A program made the translations under genes and the position numbers. The notes beneath the pieces were generated by a model. The model had not been told where the DNA came from. It saw only the letters and a program-made list of their open reading frames with translations, and made no database searches. Positions 44,391 to 53,683 of a stretch of 64,000 nucleotides of DNA are shown here, piece by piece; position 1 is the stretch's first letter, and every line of letters begins with the position of its first letter. The DNA comes from G963668605 sp963668605 (lineage in GTDB: Bacteria; Acidobacteriota; Terriglobia; Bryobacterales; Bryobacteraceae), in contig OY764903.1 in NCBI GenBank assembly GCA_963668605.1, positions 7,254,001-7,318,000 of the forward strand, in the 5' to 3' direction.

Positions 44391-45512
44391 CTATCGCTTT
44401 TTGGGAGTAGCTTTGCGCGCCTCCGGATCCATCGGCTCCGCCGGATCCGACGGTTCCTGGGGCTCCTCGGGTTCCACGAAGACCTGGAAAATGACCTCCC
44501 AAAGCGACTTGCCGTGGACGTACAACCGGGCTGTCTGTCCGGAGAGCGTGTCGGTCTCGCCGGGAGCGATGCCGATCACTTGCGGATAGAAGCCGGCGTC
44601 GTAGTTCACCTTGCCCATGATCTTCACCGGATGGTTCCAACCCGCTGGGTTGGAGAGGTCGGAGTTGAAGGCCATGTAAATGCCTTCCTGCGGCCAGTTC
44701 GGCTTGCAGCAGGCGTGGCTAAGCAGCACAACGTAGGATTCGAGATAAGTGTTCCAATGCACGGACGGTCCCCAGAACGCGTCTGTATCCGCTTGCTGCC
44801 AAGCCGTATTGACCGGAAAAATCGGAGTCATCCGCCCGCCCAACCCAGGTTCGTTCCAATCCTGTTCAAAACGCTTCCAGACCAGGCCCACGGGATTGAT
44901 CCGGTCCTCGAACGCCATGCGCGCGATTGCCACACCTTGGCTGGAGACGTCGCCGCCATAGTTGTCGAACAGGAAATAGAAGAAGCCCTGCGTGCGGTCC
45001 GGGATGACGGAGAAGTCGCCATGTCCGCCGGCAAAGAACCCGTTCTTGGCCGAGCAGTCCGCAGGATCTCCCGATTCGAGAACGATGCCAAGGTCGGTGA
45101 ATGAATAGCCCCCATCGTAGGAAACAAGCGCGCCGATCTTGGGCGCCGTTAGCTTGCCGCCGGGGCAGACGCCACTTGGCTCATGGTGATACCAGGCATA
45201 TAGCGTTCCGTCGCCGTCCTGCCACACCGATTCGATCCACATCGGGAAGTGGTCGCGGCTGTCCAGTTGGACCTCCTGTCCATTTGACTGTGAGAACTGG
45301 TCGTCGCCATGGCTGATTACCGGCGTGCCCGGCAACCCCGTGGAGTTGATGATGTAGAGTTGCCCGTTGCGCCAGAATGCCGGGCTATTCGAGTCGGTCC
45401 GCGCCGGCATTGGGTGCTCGGCTACCGGTCGTATCGAGATCCATTGCGCGCTGGCCGCTCCGGTCCAGACCAGAAGACCGGCAATAATGGCTAGGTGTGT
45501 CCGTGTGCGCAT
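44391..45512 (-). CDS. Secreted protein, possible beta-propeller, function unknown
   Basis: 373 residues with a signal peptide (1-23, ending ASAQ). Blocks such as NSPAFWRNGQLYIINS, GTLYAWYHHEPSGV, LVSYDGGYSFTDLG and GPSVHWNTYLESYVVLLSH resemble the repeated blades of five-bladed propeller glycosidase-like proteins (GH43/GH32-type folds), but I see no proven catalytic triad. The C-terminus ends in a Pro/Glu-rich tail (EPEEPQEPSDPAEPMDPE) and KKR. It is the first gene of the sulfatase operon, so it probably binds or cuts the same polysaccharide. The fold call is by eye and uncertain. Confidence 0.6.
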   Translation of the reverse strand: MRTRTHLAIIAGLLVWTGAASAQWISIRPVAEHPMPARTDSNSPAFWRNGQLYIINSTGLPGTPVISHGDDQFSQSNGQEVQLDSRDHFPMWIESVWQDGDGTLYAWYHHEPSGVCPGGKLTAPKIGALVSYDGGYSFTDLGIVLESGDPADCSAKNGFFAGGHGDFSVIPDRTQGFFYFLFDNYGGDVSSQGVAIARMAFEDRINPVGLVWKRFEQDWNEPGLGGRMTPIFPVNTAWQQADTDAFWGPSVHWNTYLESYVVLLSHACCKPNWPQEGIYMAFNSDLSNPAGWNHPVKIMGKVNYDAGFYPQVIGIAPGETDTLSGQTARLYVHGKSLWEVIFQVFVEPEEPQEPSDPAEPMDPEARKATPKKR

Positions 45513-45666
45513 GGCGTTGGGCCTCCGGTTGCCAGGGCCGTGGTTTTGCCACGCCCGTATTGGCTCTATGCATCGAAAGGCGCGGCGGCCGAGGGCCGGG
45601 TTACAGGAATTCGTAATCCTCGCTATAGTAAATTCTGGGCCGCGCCGAGGCGCGCGCCATTTCGCT

Positions 45667-46524
45667 ATGACTTCTTTACAAACAGCCCTCCGGCCGGTCG
45701 CGCTCTTCCTGGCGTTGACGGCCGCCTATTCTCAAAAGCCGGCGCGGAAACAGGTGGACCCCAAAGTCCTGTATGAACATCAGACCCGCGGCTACACCGA
45801 CACGCCCGTGATTCCGGGCCAGACGTGGCGCGTGCACGACGCCAGCCGGCCGAACCCGCCCGAGGTTACACCCGGTTCCGAGAGTTCGCCGGAGCGCCCC
45901 GGACGTGCGCCCTCCGATGCGATCGTGCTCTTCGACGGCAAGGATTTTTCGAAATGGGGCACTCCGGTCGGCGGCCAGTTACAGGAGCCGAAATGGAAGC
46001 TCGAGAACGGCTACACGGAGGTGGTTCCCAAATCAGGCGGAATCATCACGCGGGAGAAGTTCGGCGACTGCCAGATCCATTTGGAATGGGCTTCGCCGGC
46101 GGAGGTGCAAAACGCCGGCCAATTGCGCGGTAACAGCGGAGTTTTGCTGATGAACCGCTATGAGATTCAGGTGCTCGATTCGTCCGGGAACAAGACTTAC
46201 GCCGACGGCCAGGCTGGGGCGATCTACGGCCAGCGCCCGCCCATGGTGAATGCGGCGCGCAAGCCCGGCGAATGGCAGACCTACGACATCTTTTTTGAAG
46301 CGCCCAAGTTTGAAGGTGAGAAGCTTGTCAAGCCGGCCTATGTCACCGTAGTGCACAACGGCGTCCTGATCCATCACCATCAAGAAATCACCGGACGCAC
46401 ACCGCACGCGAGGGTCGGCACTTACGAGGCGCACGCCCCGGAAGAACCCCTCGCGCTGCAAAACCACGGCACGCCGGTGCGCTACCGTAACATCTGGATC
46501 CGGCGGCTGGGCGAGTTGCCCTAA
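45667..46524 (+). CDS. Secreted 3-keto-disaccharide hydrolase (DUF1080) domain protein
   Basis: The ATG at 45667 gives 285 residues with a signal peptide (1-22, ending AAYSQ); the longer frame starts inside the divergent gene. The DUF1080 concanavalin-like domain covers about 85-285: DAIVLFDGKDFSKWG, GDCQIHLEWASP, GNSGVLLMNRYEIQVLDS and YRNIWIRRLGE. The family includes glycosidases that act on 3-keto sugars made by Gfo/Idh oxidoreductases, which are plentiful here. It is divergent from the sulfatase operon with 154 bp between. It is transcribed alone, followed by a palindromic repeat. Confidence 0.88.
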   Translation: MTSLQTALRPVALFLALTAAYSQKPARKQVDPKVLYEHQTRGYTDTPVIPGQTWRVHDASRPNPPEVTPGSESSPERPGRAPSDAIVLFDGKDFSKWGTPVGGQLQEPKWKLENGYTEVVPKSGGIITREKFGDCQIHLEWASPAEVQNAGQLRGNSGVLLMNRYEIQVLDSSGNKTYADGQAGAIYGQRPPMVNAARKPGEWQTYDIFFEAPKFEGEKLVKPAYVTVVHNGVLIHHHQEITGRTPHARVGTYEAHAPEEPLALQNHGTPVRYRNIWIRRLGELP

Positions 46525-46574
46525 GGTAGAGCCCGTTCCATTTGCCGGCCTTTTCGACGACGAAGTTTTTTGTG

Positions 46575-46594
46575 GCACGGCCTCCGGGCCGTGC
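46575..46594. other. 8-bp-stem hairpin with TCCG loop
   Basis: GCACGGCC-TCCG-GGCCGTGC is a perfect stem 50 bp after the DUF1080 stop. It could act as a terminator for that gene, but no T run follows; the T-rich stretch is on the other side. Confidence 0.4.
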
Positions 46595-46612
46595 TAGCCG
46601 GATGGACGGAAC

Positions 46613-46730
46613 GCCTCCCGTCGCTGGCGCTCTGGGCACCGTCGGACGGAACGCCTCCCGTCGCTGGGCGCCGTTGGACGGGTTAAATATCGGAGCCCCA
46701 AACGGTGCCGGGAGCGGTAGCGACCGGAGG
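46613..46730. repeat. REP-like palindromic repeat, second copy, intron-free
   Basis: Direct arms at 46613-46641 and 46653-46674 start CCTCCCGTCGCTGG; an inverted arm at 46703-46730 ends GGTAGCGACCGGAGG. The order and spacing mirror the element at 22351-22493, including a similar spacer (ATCGGA near the right arm). The arms are less perfect here. There is no intron after it, so it shows how an unoccupied site looks. Confidence 0.7.
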
Positions 46731-46763
46731 CAGTGCTACGAACTTGGTTTGGCCAATTGCGGC

Positions 46764-47687
46764 TTATCCGCCGGCGGGCTTTGTGTCCGCGTTGGCCACG
46801 CGCACACGCTTGCTCTTCAGGTAATCGATCCACGAATCCACTGTCTTGCGGTCCGGCGGTTTGACGCTCTCCGGCATACGCTGCGGGAACCCGAAGCGCC
46901 GCAATTTTGCCGCGCCCAGGCGGTGATACGCCAGGAGCTCCACACCTTGCAGATTCGGCATCTCCGTCGCGATCGCCGCGATGCCGTCCAGGTGCTCCTT
47001 GCGCGCGTTGTATTCAGGAATCATCGGACAGCGCAGCAGGATCTTCGAACCTGCGCCATGCAATGCGGCGAGGTTGGCGCGAATCTGCTGGTTGAGTTGA
47101 CCGGTGAATGCCTCATGCAACTGCGGATTGGTTTCCTTCCAATCGAACAAAAACAGATCGACCATCGGATAGATGCGCTCGAGCGTTTTCCATTCGGTGA
47201 AGCCGGAAGTCTCGATGCAGCAATGCAGCCCTTTGGCCTTGGCCGCGCGCAACAGCGCTTCGGTGAATTCGGGTTGAAAGAGCGGTTCGCCCCCCGAAAG
47301 CGTCATACCGCCACCGGAAGCCCGGTAGTATTCGCGGTCCCGCAGTACGACTTCCATCACCTCTTCCACCGTCGCCTCGCGTCCCACCATCTCCAGCGCT
47401 TTCGCGTCACAGACCGGCGGACACGCTCCGCAGTTGGTGCATTCCGGCCGGTCAACCACGGGCTTGCCGGCCTGGCTGCGGACTAGCGCTTTTGGGGCGC
47501 AAACTTTGTAGCACTCTCCGCAGGAGATGCACTTATCGGGCATATACGATAGCTGTGGCTTCGGGTCGACACTCTCCGGATTGTGACACCACTTGCAGCG
47601 CAGCGGGCAGCCCTTCAGGAAGACGGTGGTGCGGATGCCCGGTCCGTCTTGGATCGAAAAACGTTGAATGTCGAAGATACGTCCCAT
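46764..47687 (-). CDS. Glycyl radical enzyme activase (radical SAM)
   Basis: 307 residues, no leader, hence cytoplasmic. The radical-SAM cluster motif is C27-x3-C31-x2-C34 (KGCPLRCKWCHNPE). Two extra ferredoxin-type clusters follow, C53-x2-C56-x2-C59-x3-C63 and C83-x2-C86-x2-C89-x3-C93, as in activases of the dehydratase and decarboxylase GREs rather than plain PflA. The GGE-type SAM site is MTLSGGEPLFQ. It abstracts a hydrogen from the C-terminal Gly of its partner. It is the last gene of the operon, 11 bp after GRE1, and it is the only activase visible, so it may serve both GREs. Confidence 0.93.
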   Translation of the reverse strand: MGRIFDIQRFSIQDGPGIRTTVFLKGCPLRCKWCHNPESVDPKPQLSYMPDKCISCGECYKVCAPKALVRSQAGKPVVDRPECTNCGACPPVCDAKALEMVGREATVEEVMEVVLRDREYYRASGGGMTLSGGEPLFQPEFTEALLRAAKAKGLHCCIETSGFTEWKTLERIYPMVDLFLFDWKETNPQLHEAFTGQLNQQIRANLAALHGAGSKILLRCPMIPEYNARKEHLDGIAAIATEMPNLQGVELLAYHRLGAAKLRRFGFPQRMPESVKPPDRKTVDSWIDYLKSKRVRVANADTKPAGG

Positions 47688-47698
47688 GTTGGCGCCCT

Positions 47699-50059
47699 TT
47701 ACATGTGCGCGGTGCGCGCAATAATCTCTTCCTGCATGTCCGGCGTCAGATTGACGAAGAACTCGCTGAATCCGGCGATGCGTACCACCAGGTCGCGGTA
47801 CTCCCGCGGATTCTTCTGCGCAGCGCGCAACATATCCGTGTCCACGGCGTTGAGCTGAAGCTCCTGGCCGCCCTTATGGAAGTAAACGTTGAGCATCGCG
47901 CGAACCTTGTCGCGGTTGGGTTTGCCCGCCAGCATCGCGCCCTGAAAACGCAGGTTCACCTGATAGCCGCATTGCCAGCTTCGCGGACCGTTCAGCTTGG
48001 CGACGGAGTTGAGCACGGCGGTGGGTCCATTCTTCTCGCAGCCCACAGAGGAGGCCACGGAACTGGCCAGAGGCGTGCCGGCCAACCGGCCGTCCGGCGT
48101 GGCCGGAGTCACAGCTCCGCCGCGTACCGCCGAACTGCGCACCACGTGTCCATTGCCGAATTTGCTTCCGTCGCGCGGGTCGCGGCAGATCTGCTTCATC
48201 GGCTCGTCGCGCAGTCTCTCGACCAGACCGATCAGGTCGTCGACCCGCGGATCGTCGTTGCCGTGCTTGGGCGCGGCCAGCAGTTTCGCGCGTAGCCGCT
48301 CGTAGCCCTTGAAGTTGGCGGCGCAGGCCTTGGCAACATCTTCGAGCGTGGCCTCTTTCTTGTCGTAAACCACTTCGCGGATCGCCGCCAGTCCGTCGAT
48401 TGCGTTGGCGAAGAAGATGCCGCCGCACGTCAGGATGTTGTACTTCGTCCCCAGGATCATGTCACGGCCGCGCTCGACGCAGCCATCGAAGAAGCAGGAC
48501 GTCAGCGGCGTCTGGCCCCACTGCATCTGCGCCTTGAGGACTTTCATGTCGGCATCGTAAGTGGTTTGAATCGACTTGCGCACGTACCCGCCAAAGGCGG
48601 CTGTGAACTGCTCAAAGGTCTTCAATTCCGCGGCTGCCGCCGCGGCGCCCTTTCCGTCGTCGCGATAGCTCTTTCCGGAAGTCAACGCCAGCTCCAGCGA
48701 CCTTACGTAGTTCGCAGTCGCGCCCGGGTTGAAGTAGAACTGCCCCGGCACGGCCAACTCGTTGCAGCCGACGGGAACGTAATTGTAAGCGTCCTCGCGC
48801 GAGACGCCCAACTCCATCAGCCCCGCTGGAATTACCTTGTCATTCCACATCATCGGGAAGCAGGTGCCTTGCGCGATCCGCGAGAGGCAGAAATCGAAAA
48901 ACTCCTGATCGATGCGTGGGTGCCAGCGAATCCAGATCAGCGGCTCCGGCAGCGCCATGTTGGTGCCGCCTTCGATGAACAGCCAGGAGAGGCGGTTCGT
49001 CAGGTCGCGGCCGTCCGGTGTCGAACCGCCCACGCACAGGCCTTGCGTCAGGTGGTGTTCCGGACCCCAATACGTGTTGTCGTACTGCTTCAGTACGAAG
49101 TTTTCGCATAGCCGCAGCGCCGCGGCGTCGTCGATCCGACCGGCCTTCTTGTCGGCCTCGAAATACGGAAGCAAAAGCTGGTCGATACGATCGGGCGTGC
49201 AGGAGTAGCCGTGGCCCTCGATGTGCACGGCCTGATGCACGAACCAGATCAGTTGCAGCGCCTCGCGGAATGTAGCCGGCGGCTCGGTGGCGATCTTTGC
49301 CGCGATGCGCGCCATCTCCTTCTGGTCCGCGCTACGGCCCGCGCCCGTTCCCAGGAACTCCGCATAGCGCCGGATCCATGCCGAAACGCCGGTCAGTCCA
49401 TGCTCGGCCGCTTCGAGGAAGGCGAGCTTTTCGGGATCGCTCTCGCCCTTGCGCCGTGCGCGCACGCGCTGCAAAGCCGCACCCAAACCGCTGTTGAGCA
49501 GTTCCTTGTAAGACGGGCTCAGGTGGCCCTGGGAAGAGACGAACTTGTATTCTGTCCCGCCGGGAAGCTGATCCACCGTTTTCCATGGCGCCTGGCCCAG
49601 GATCTCGGTGCGTGCCTGGCCCCACAGATTGCGGTTCATCCAGTACTCGCGGATCTCGGCCGGAACCTGGCCCTTCAGATAGCCGCGGCGCTTCGGGTTT
49701 TCGCCGGTGTAAATGTTGTTCTCGGCGATTCCGATCTCAACCATCACTGGCATGGCGCCGGGCGTTTCGGAGATCGACCCAGCCAACTGGTCGTTGGGCC
49801 GGACATAGAGCGGCACCGTTTCGAAATACTCGCGCAGCGCCATCCCCTTGCGCACGATCCACGGCTTGGTTTCGTTCTGCTGGAACACGCGTGTGTAGAC
49901 GCGTGCGCGGTGCAATGCCACCGTTACGGGCGAATCCACGATTGCCAGCCGCAATTCTCCCACTGCGGGCGCCGACGGTCGAGCCAGACCTGCAAAAACA
50001 GGTGCGGACGCCGCCGACGCAAGAAAGGCACGTCGGGAAAGAGGCCCAGTCCAGTTCAT
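47699..50059 (-). CDS. Glycyl radical enzyme 1, dehydratase/lyase type, with twin-arginine leader
   Basis: The ATG at 50059 (786 residues) has AGGAGA 6 bp before it. The catalytic thiyl residue is C432 in PVGCNEL, with E434 giving the GCxE pattern of dehydratase-like GREs. The radical site is G763 in RIAGFSEFFVNL. The barrel blocks HQAVHIEGHGYSC, WLFIEGGTNMALPEP and NDKVIPAGLMELGVS are intact. Before the catalytic domain, residues 8-24 read SRRAFLASAASAPVFAG, a strong Tat-type leader. GREs are normally cytoplasmic and destroyed by oxygen, so this is odd. It is close in sequence to GRE2 at 56556. The reaction is unknown; cleavage of a C-O, C-N or C-S bond next to a hydroxyl is the usual chemistry of this class. 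Confidence 0.92.
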   Translation of the reverse strand: MNWTGPLSRRAFLASAASAPVFAGLARPSAPAVGELRLAIVDSPVTVALHRARVYTRVFQQNETKPWIVRKGMALREYFETVPLYVRPNDQLAGSISETPGAMPVMVEIGIAENNIYTGENPKRRGYLKGQVPAEIREYWMNRNLWGQARTEILGQAPWKTVDQLPGGTEYKFVSSQGHLSPSYKELLNSGLGAALQRVRARRKGESDPEKLAFLEAAEHGLTGVSAWIRRYAEFLGTGAGRSADQKEMARIAAKIATEPPATFREALQLIWFVHQAVHIEGHGYSCTPDRIDQLLLPYFEADKKAGRIDDAAALRLCENFVLKQYDNTYWGPEHHLTQGLCVGGSTPDGRDLTNRLSWLFIEGGTNMALPEPLIWIRWHPRIDQEFFDFCLSRIAQGTCFPMMWNDKVIPAGLMELGVSREDAYNYVPVGCNELAVPGQFYFNPGATANYVRSLELALTSGKSYRDDGKGAAAAAAELKTFEQFTAAFGGYVRKSIQTTYDADMKVLKAQMQWGQTPLTSCFFDGCVERGRDMILGTKYNILTCGGIFFANAIDGLAAIREVVYDKKEATLEDVAKACAANFKGYERLRAKLLAAPKHGNDDPRVDDLIGLVERLRDEPMKQICRDPRDGSKFGNGHVVRSSAVRGGAVTPATPDGRLAGTPLASSVASSVGCEKNGPTAVLNSVAKLNGPRSWQCGYQVNLRFQGAMLAGKPNRDKVRAMLNVYFHKGGQELQLNAVDTDMLRAAQKNPREYRDLVVRIAGFSEFFVNLTPDMQEEIIARTAHM

Positions 50060-50177
50060 GAGAGATCTCCTATCTGTCGTTGTACCATGCTTTGCGAACG
50101 CAAACAGCGGCAAAATGCCTACGAACTCGGCCGAAACGCCGGGATGCCTGTCTTGCCGCGGTTTGCGTTCATCGCAA

Positions 50178-53100
50178 CTAATAGATCAGCTTCAGACCGA
50201 ATTGCACGCGCCGCGCGTAGCCGCGCTGCGCACTGATCGATCCAAAGGTGCTGGCGTATGGGTCGGTGGCCGGATCGGCAAACCACGTGTGGTTCAGCGC
50301 ATTCAGGAACTCCACGCGAACTTGTATCCGGATGCCTTCCCGTATGGCTGTGTTCTTGATTAGGGACATGTCCCAGTTGTTGGCGCCGGGTCCGCGCAGT
50401 CCGGAAAGACGCAATGGAAATGTGCGGTGATTCCACTGCAACTGATTCGCGGTCGCCCGTTCAAAGCCGGCGTTTGTGTTGAACCAGCGATCGATGCTGC
50501 GTTGCCCGGCAGGAAGTGCGAGGCTTTTCAGATCGCCGTTGAAGATGATGTTGCCGAAGCCCAGTGCCTGGCCGCTCTGGAGCGCGAAGATGCCTTGATA
50601 CTGCCAGCCGCTGATGACCGCGCCCGGCACGCCGCGCACGCCCCCTAATAACGCGCGTCCCCGGCCGAACGGCAGTTCGTAAATAAAACTGGCGCTGATG
50701 CGGTGCGGGCGATCCTGATCTGAGATCGTGCGATAGGGTTTGGCGTCGGTTTCGTTCAGGAATGTAGTGGCCTCCATGAACTTGGAAAAAGTGTAGGAAG
50801 CGTTGAGCGTCCAGCCTGCCGAAAAACGCTTCTGGAAACCGGTCTGCACAGAGTGGAACCAGCTATAGCCCTCGTTCGTATCCGTGATCACGTCGGCGAA
50901 CTGCGGGTAGGGCCGCAGCAGGTCGGTACGCGCCATCGATGTCCCCGAGCGGGATGTATTCGGCAAGTAACCCAGGAACGGATTCGGGAAGTTTTTGGTG
51001 AGAAAATCAATGGTTGCCTGATCGCGTGTGCCGCTGTGGCTGTAATAGGAATCCGGTAGAGCATTCAGGTTACGGGCGGTCATGATATGGGTTCCGCGGT
51101 TGCCGACGTAAGCCGCGTCGAGCACGATGCGATGCGGCAACTCATGTTGGAGCCCGATCTGCCAGCGCTGCATGTAAGGCGCCAGCGGGTGTTGATTGAA
51201 AAATGAGATGCCCTGACCGGCATAGGTCATGGCGCCGTTGGCGGCGCCGAGCGGTTCGCGGATTCCCGTCGGAAATGGGTCGCTCAGGCGCCCGTCGAAG
51301 GTGATCTCGTTGGAAGTGGCAACCAGATTTGTGCGCTCGGTGAATCCGTACGGCTGTACATCGCCGCGCCGCGACCCCAGGAAGCCGAAGAAGACCCCGT
51401 AGCCGCCACGCGCCACAGTCTTCGGCGCCACATGCCAAGCGAAGCCGATACGCGGCATAAAGTTGTTTGTGTCGCGCGCCCAAAGCGCCCGCGAGGCGCC
51501 ATTGACGCCTGGGAAGGTCAATCCGCCGCGTACCTGGAACTGTGACGCGGGCAGTGTGGGATCGGGGTTGAGCGCATACGCGGCTCTGACCGCCGCCTCG
51601 ATCGGCAGCGCGGCAGTCGGGTCGAAAGAACTCACGCTGCGGTTGAAGCGCTCCGTCAGCGGCCCCTCCAACTCGTAGCGCAAGCCGAAGTTGAGCGACA
51701 ACCGCGAAGTCAGCTTCCAGTCATCCTGGAAGTACAGCGACCACGCGGTCGACTGCTCGGCGAAGCTCGAACGGCGCTCTACAAAACCGTTGGTAACGAT
51801 CCCGAAGAGCATCGAGGCCAGACCCTGGCCGATCGGCGAGGCGGGGCTGTTATCGAACGGACCCTTGGTGTAATTCGTATTGAAGGTGAATGAGCCGGTA
51901 GAGACGGCCGCTTGGTTGTATTGGTTCTTGCGATAGGCGCGGAATTCGCCGCCGATCTTCATAGCGTGGGAACCGTGTACCTTATCGACTGCAACCGGGA
52001 GGCTATACACCTCGTTGGGCAACCACGATACGGCGTTGGCGGTGCTGGTGTAACCGTTGATTGCGATGAAGGGAAAACGACGGATCTGTACGGGGATGGC
52101 GTCGTTGTACGCTTGCGGGAAGCCGAGCTTTGTAATATCGAAACCGCGGCTGGCAGGCGAACTGTCGTTGGATTGAACGAAGCGGCTGTAGCCGAGGCGG
52201 ACATTGATAATCAAGGTTGGGGAGACCGTATAGACCTCGTCGAACGCACCGCCGCGCGCCAGCGACTGGAAATAGTTTCCGGTCGCCTCGTTGTGGAACC
52301 AATCGTTGAAATGGCTGTCTCGCGTATAGATGTTGCCGCGAAAGAAGATCCTCTGCCGCTCGCTGACATAGTGGTCGACGCGGGCCACGTGCGTGTAGTA
52401 GGTGAGCGGCTCCGGTTCGTTGGGCATTGGCAAATTATTGCGGCCGTCAACGGTGCCGGCCTCGGTCGGCAGTGGGTAGTACTTGAGAATGCCCAGCCCC
52501 TGCGCGCTCAGGCGCGATTTGGCAATAATGTTGTTCGGTAACGGGTCGGCTTCGAAGCGGCCGTTGGCCGCACGCCGCCGCGTAAAGGGGTCGTAGATCT
52601 GATACTGCTTACCGACTGCCAGCAGGGCGGAAAAGTCGCCCTCGCGTTGGGCGGCCGTAGGTACGGTGAGCGTGGAGCCGCGCGGACGGCTCTGATGGAT
52701 GCCCTCATACCCGTATGTGTAGAACGTGCGGTTGCGGCCGTTGTAAAGTTTCGGGATATAGATCGGACCCGTGCCGGAGGCGCCCCAGCGGTTGTAGTCG
52801 AATTCGCCGCGAGGCACGCCGGAGCGGTTGGCAAAGAATTGGTTCGCGTTCCACTGTGGGGCCATCTTGACCCAATGCGCGGTGCCGTGGAATTTGTTTC
52901 CGCCCGATTTTAGACTCACGTTGATTGCGCCGCCTTCGGACTGGCCCACGCTGGCATCGAAGATCGCCGTTTGCACCTTGAACTCGCCGACCACATCGGC
53001 GGGCGGCACGTAGGCGGTCACGACGGCGCCCTGAGCCGTGGTGGCCGTGTTCGACACGCCGTCCAAAGACACTTCGCTGCGGTTGCCGCGTGCGCCGCCC

Positions 53101-53660
53101 ATCGCGTAGTACACGGTCCAGGCAGGTTCGTAGGAGTTGTCCCACTGGGGGTCGCCGACGAAGTTCACCCCAGCGGCGAGTTGCATCAGGTTGAACGGAT
53201 TGCCGTTTGCGAAGGGCAGATCGGCCACCCGGCGGGAATCGACAACATCCCCGAGCGAAGCGTTGGCCGTCTCCAGTAGCGGCGTCTCTCCGCTCACCGT
53301 GACGCTTTCGGTGACCGCTCCAACTTCCATGACGATGTTGACCTCCAGGCGGTCATCCACTCGCAGTTCGATGCCGCTGCGCACGAAGCTCTTGAAGCCG
53401 GGGGCGGAGGCGGTAACCGTGTAGCTGCTCGGAAGCAGGTAGAGCGCCTGGTAATTTCCCTGCTGATTGCTGGTGAGCGGCACGCTGACCTTGGTGGCCT
53501 CATTCGTCACCTGAATCGTCACTCCAGCAACGACAGCGCCGCTCGAATCGGTGAGGCGGCCGAGGATGGTTCCGCGCGCTTCCTGCGCACGGCAAGGCAC
53601 ACCTGCGGCCAGTGTGAGAATTAGGGCTACAACTGCACATCGGATCCGATTGCTCGGCAT
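50178..53660 (-). CDS. TonB-dependent receptor, Oar-like
   Basis: The ATG at 53660 gives 1160 residues; the longer frame starts with TTG. Signal peptide (1-26, ending PCRAQ), carboxypeptidase-regulatory domain (about 32-110, ILGRLTDSSGAVVAGVTI), plug (about 115-240, VVDSRRVADLPFANGNPFN) and barrel ending RVQFGLKLIY. It lies 23 bp after the sulfatase stop and 118 bp before GRE1, inside the long operon. It probably imports the substrate, or a precursor, handled by the sulfatases and GREs. Specificity cannot be read. Confidence 0.9.
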   Translation of the reverse strand: MPSNRIRCAVVALILTLAAGVPCRAQEARGTILGRLTDSSGAVVAGVTIQVTNEATKVSVPLTSNQQGNYQALYLLPSSYTVTASAPGFKSFVRSGIELRVDDRLEVNIVMEVGAVTESVTVSGETPLLETANASLGDVVDSRRVADLPFANGNPFNLMQLAAGVNFVGDPQWDNSYEPAWTVYYAMGGARGNRSEVSLDGVSNTATTAQGAVVTAYVPPADVVGEFKVQTAIFDASVGQSEGGAINVSLKSGGNKFHGTAHWVKMAPQWNANQFFANRSGVPRGEFDYNRWGASGTGPIYIPKLYNGRNRTFYTYGYEGIHQSRPRGSTLTVPTAAQREGDFSALLAVGKQYQIYDPFTRRRAANGRFEADPLPNNIIAKSRLSAQGLGILKYYPLPTEAGTVDGRNNLPMPNEPEPLTYYTHVARVDHYVSERQRIFFRGNIYTRDSHFNDWFHNEATGNYFQSLARGGAFDEVYTVSPTLIINVRLGYSRFVQSNDSSPASRGFDITKLGFPQAYNDAIPVQIRRFPFIAINGYTSTANAVSWLPNEVYSLPVAVDKVHGSHAMKIGGEFRAYRKNQYNQAAVSTGSFTFNTNYTKGPFDNSPASPIGQGLASMLFGIVTNGFVERRSSFAEQSTAWSLYFQDDWKLTSRLSLNFGLRYELEGPLTERFNRSVSSFDPTAALPIEAAVRAAYALNPDPTLPASQFQVRGGLTFPGVNGASRALWARDTNNFMPRIGFAWHVAPKTVARGGYGVFFGFLGSRRGDVQPYGFTERTNLVATSNEITFDGRLSDPFPTGIREPLGAANGAMTYAGQGISFFNQHPLAPYMQRWQIGLQHELPHRIVLDAAYVGNRGTHIMTARNLNALPDSYYSHSGTRDQATIDFLTKNFPNPFLGYLPNTSRSGTSMARTDLLRPYPQFADVITDTNEGYSWFHSVQTGFQKRFSAGWTLNASYTFSKFMEATTFLNETDAKPYRTISDQDRPHRISASFIYELPFGRGRALLGGVRGVPGAVISGWQYQGIFALQSGQALGFGNIIFNGDLKSLALPAGQRSIDRWFNTNAGFERATANQLQWNHRTFPLRLSGLRGPGANNWDMSLIKNTAIREGIRIQVRVEFLNALNHTWFADPATDPYASTFGSISAQRGYARRVQFGLKLIY

Positions 53661-53683
53661 AGAACGTTTCTCCAATTTCGTTT

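Noticed and set aside
47699..50059. Reading GRE1 as pyruvate formate-lyase
   Set aside because: PFL has two adjacent catalytic Cys; here a single Cys in a GCxE pattern is present, which belongs to the dehydratase/lyase group.
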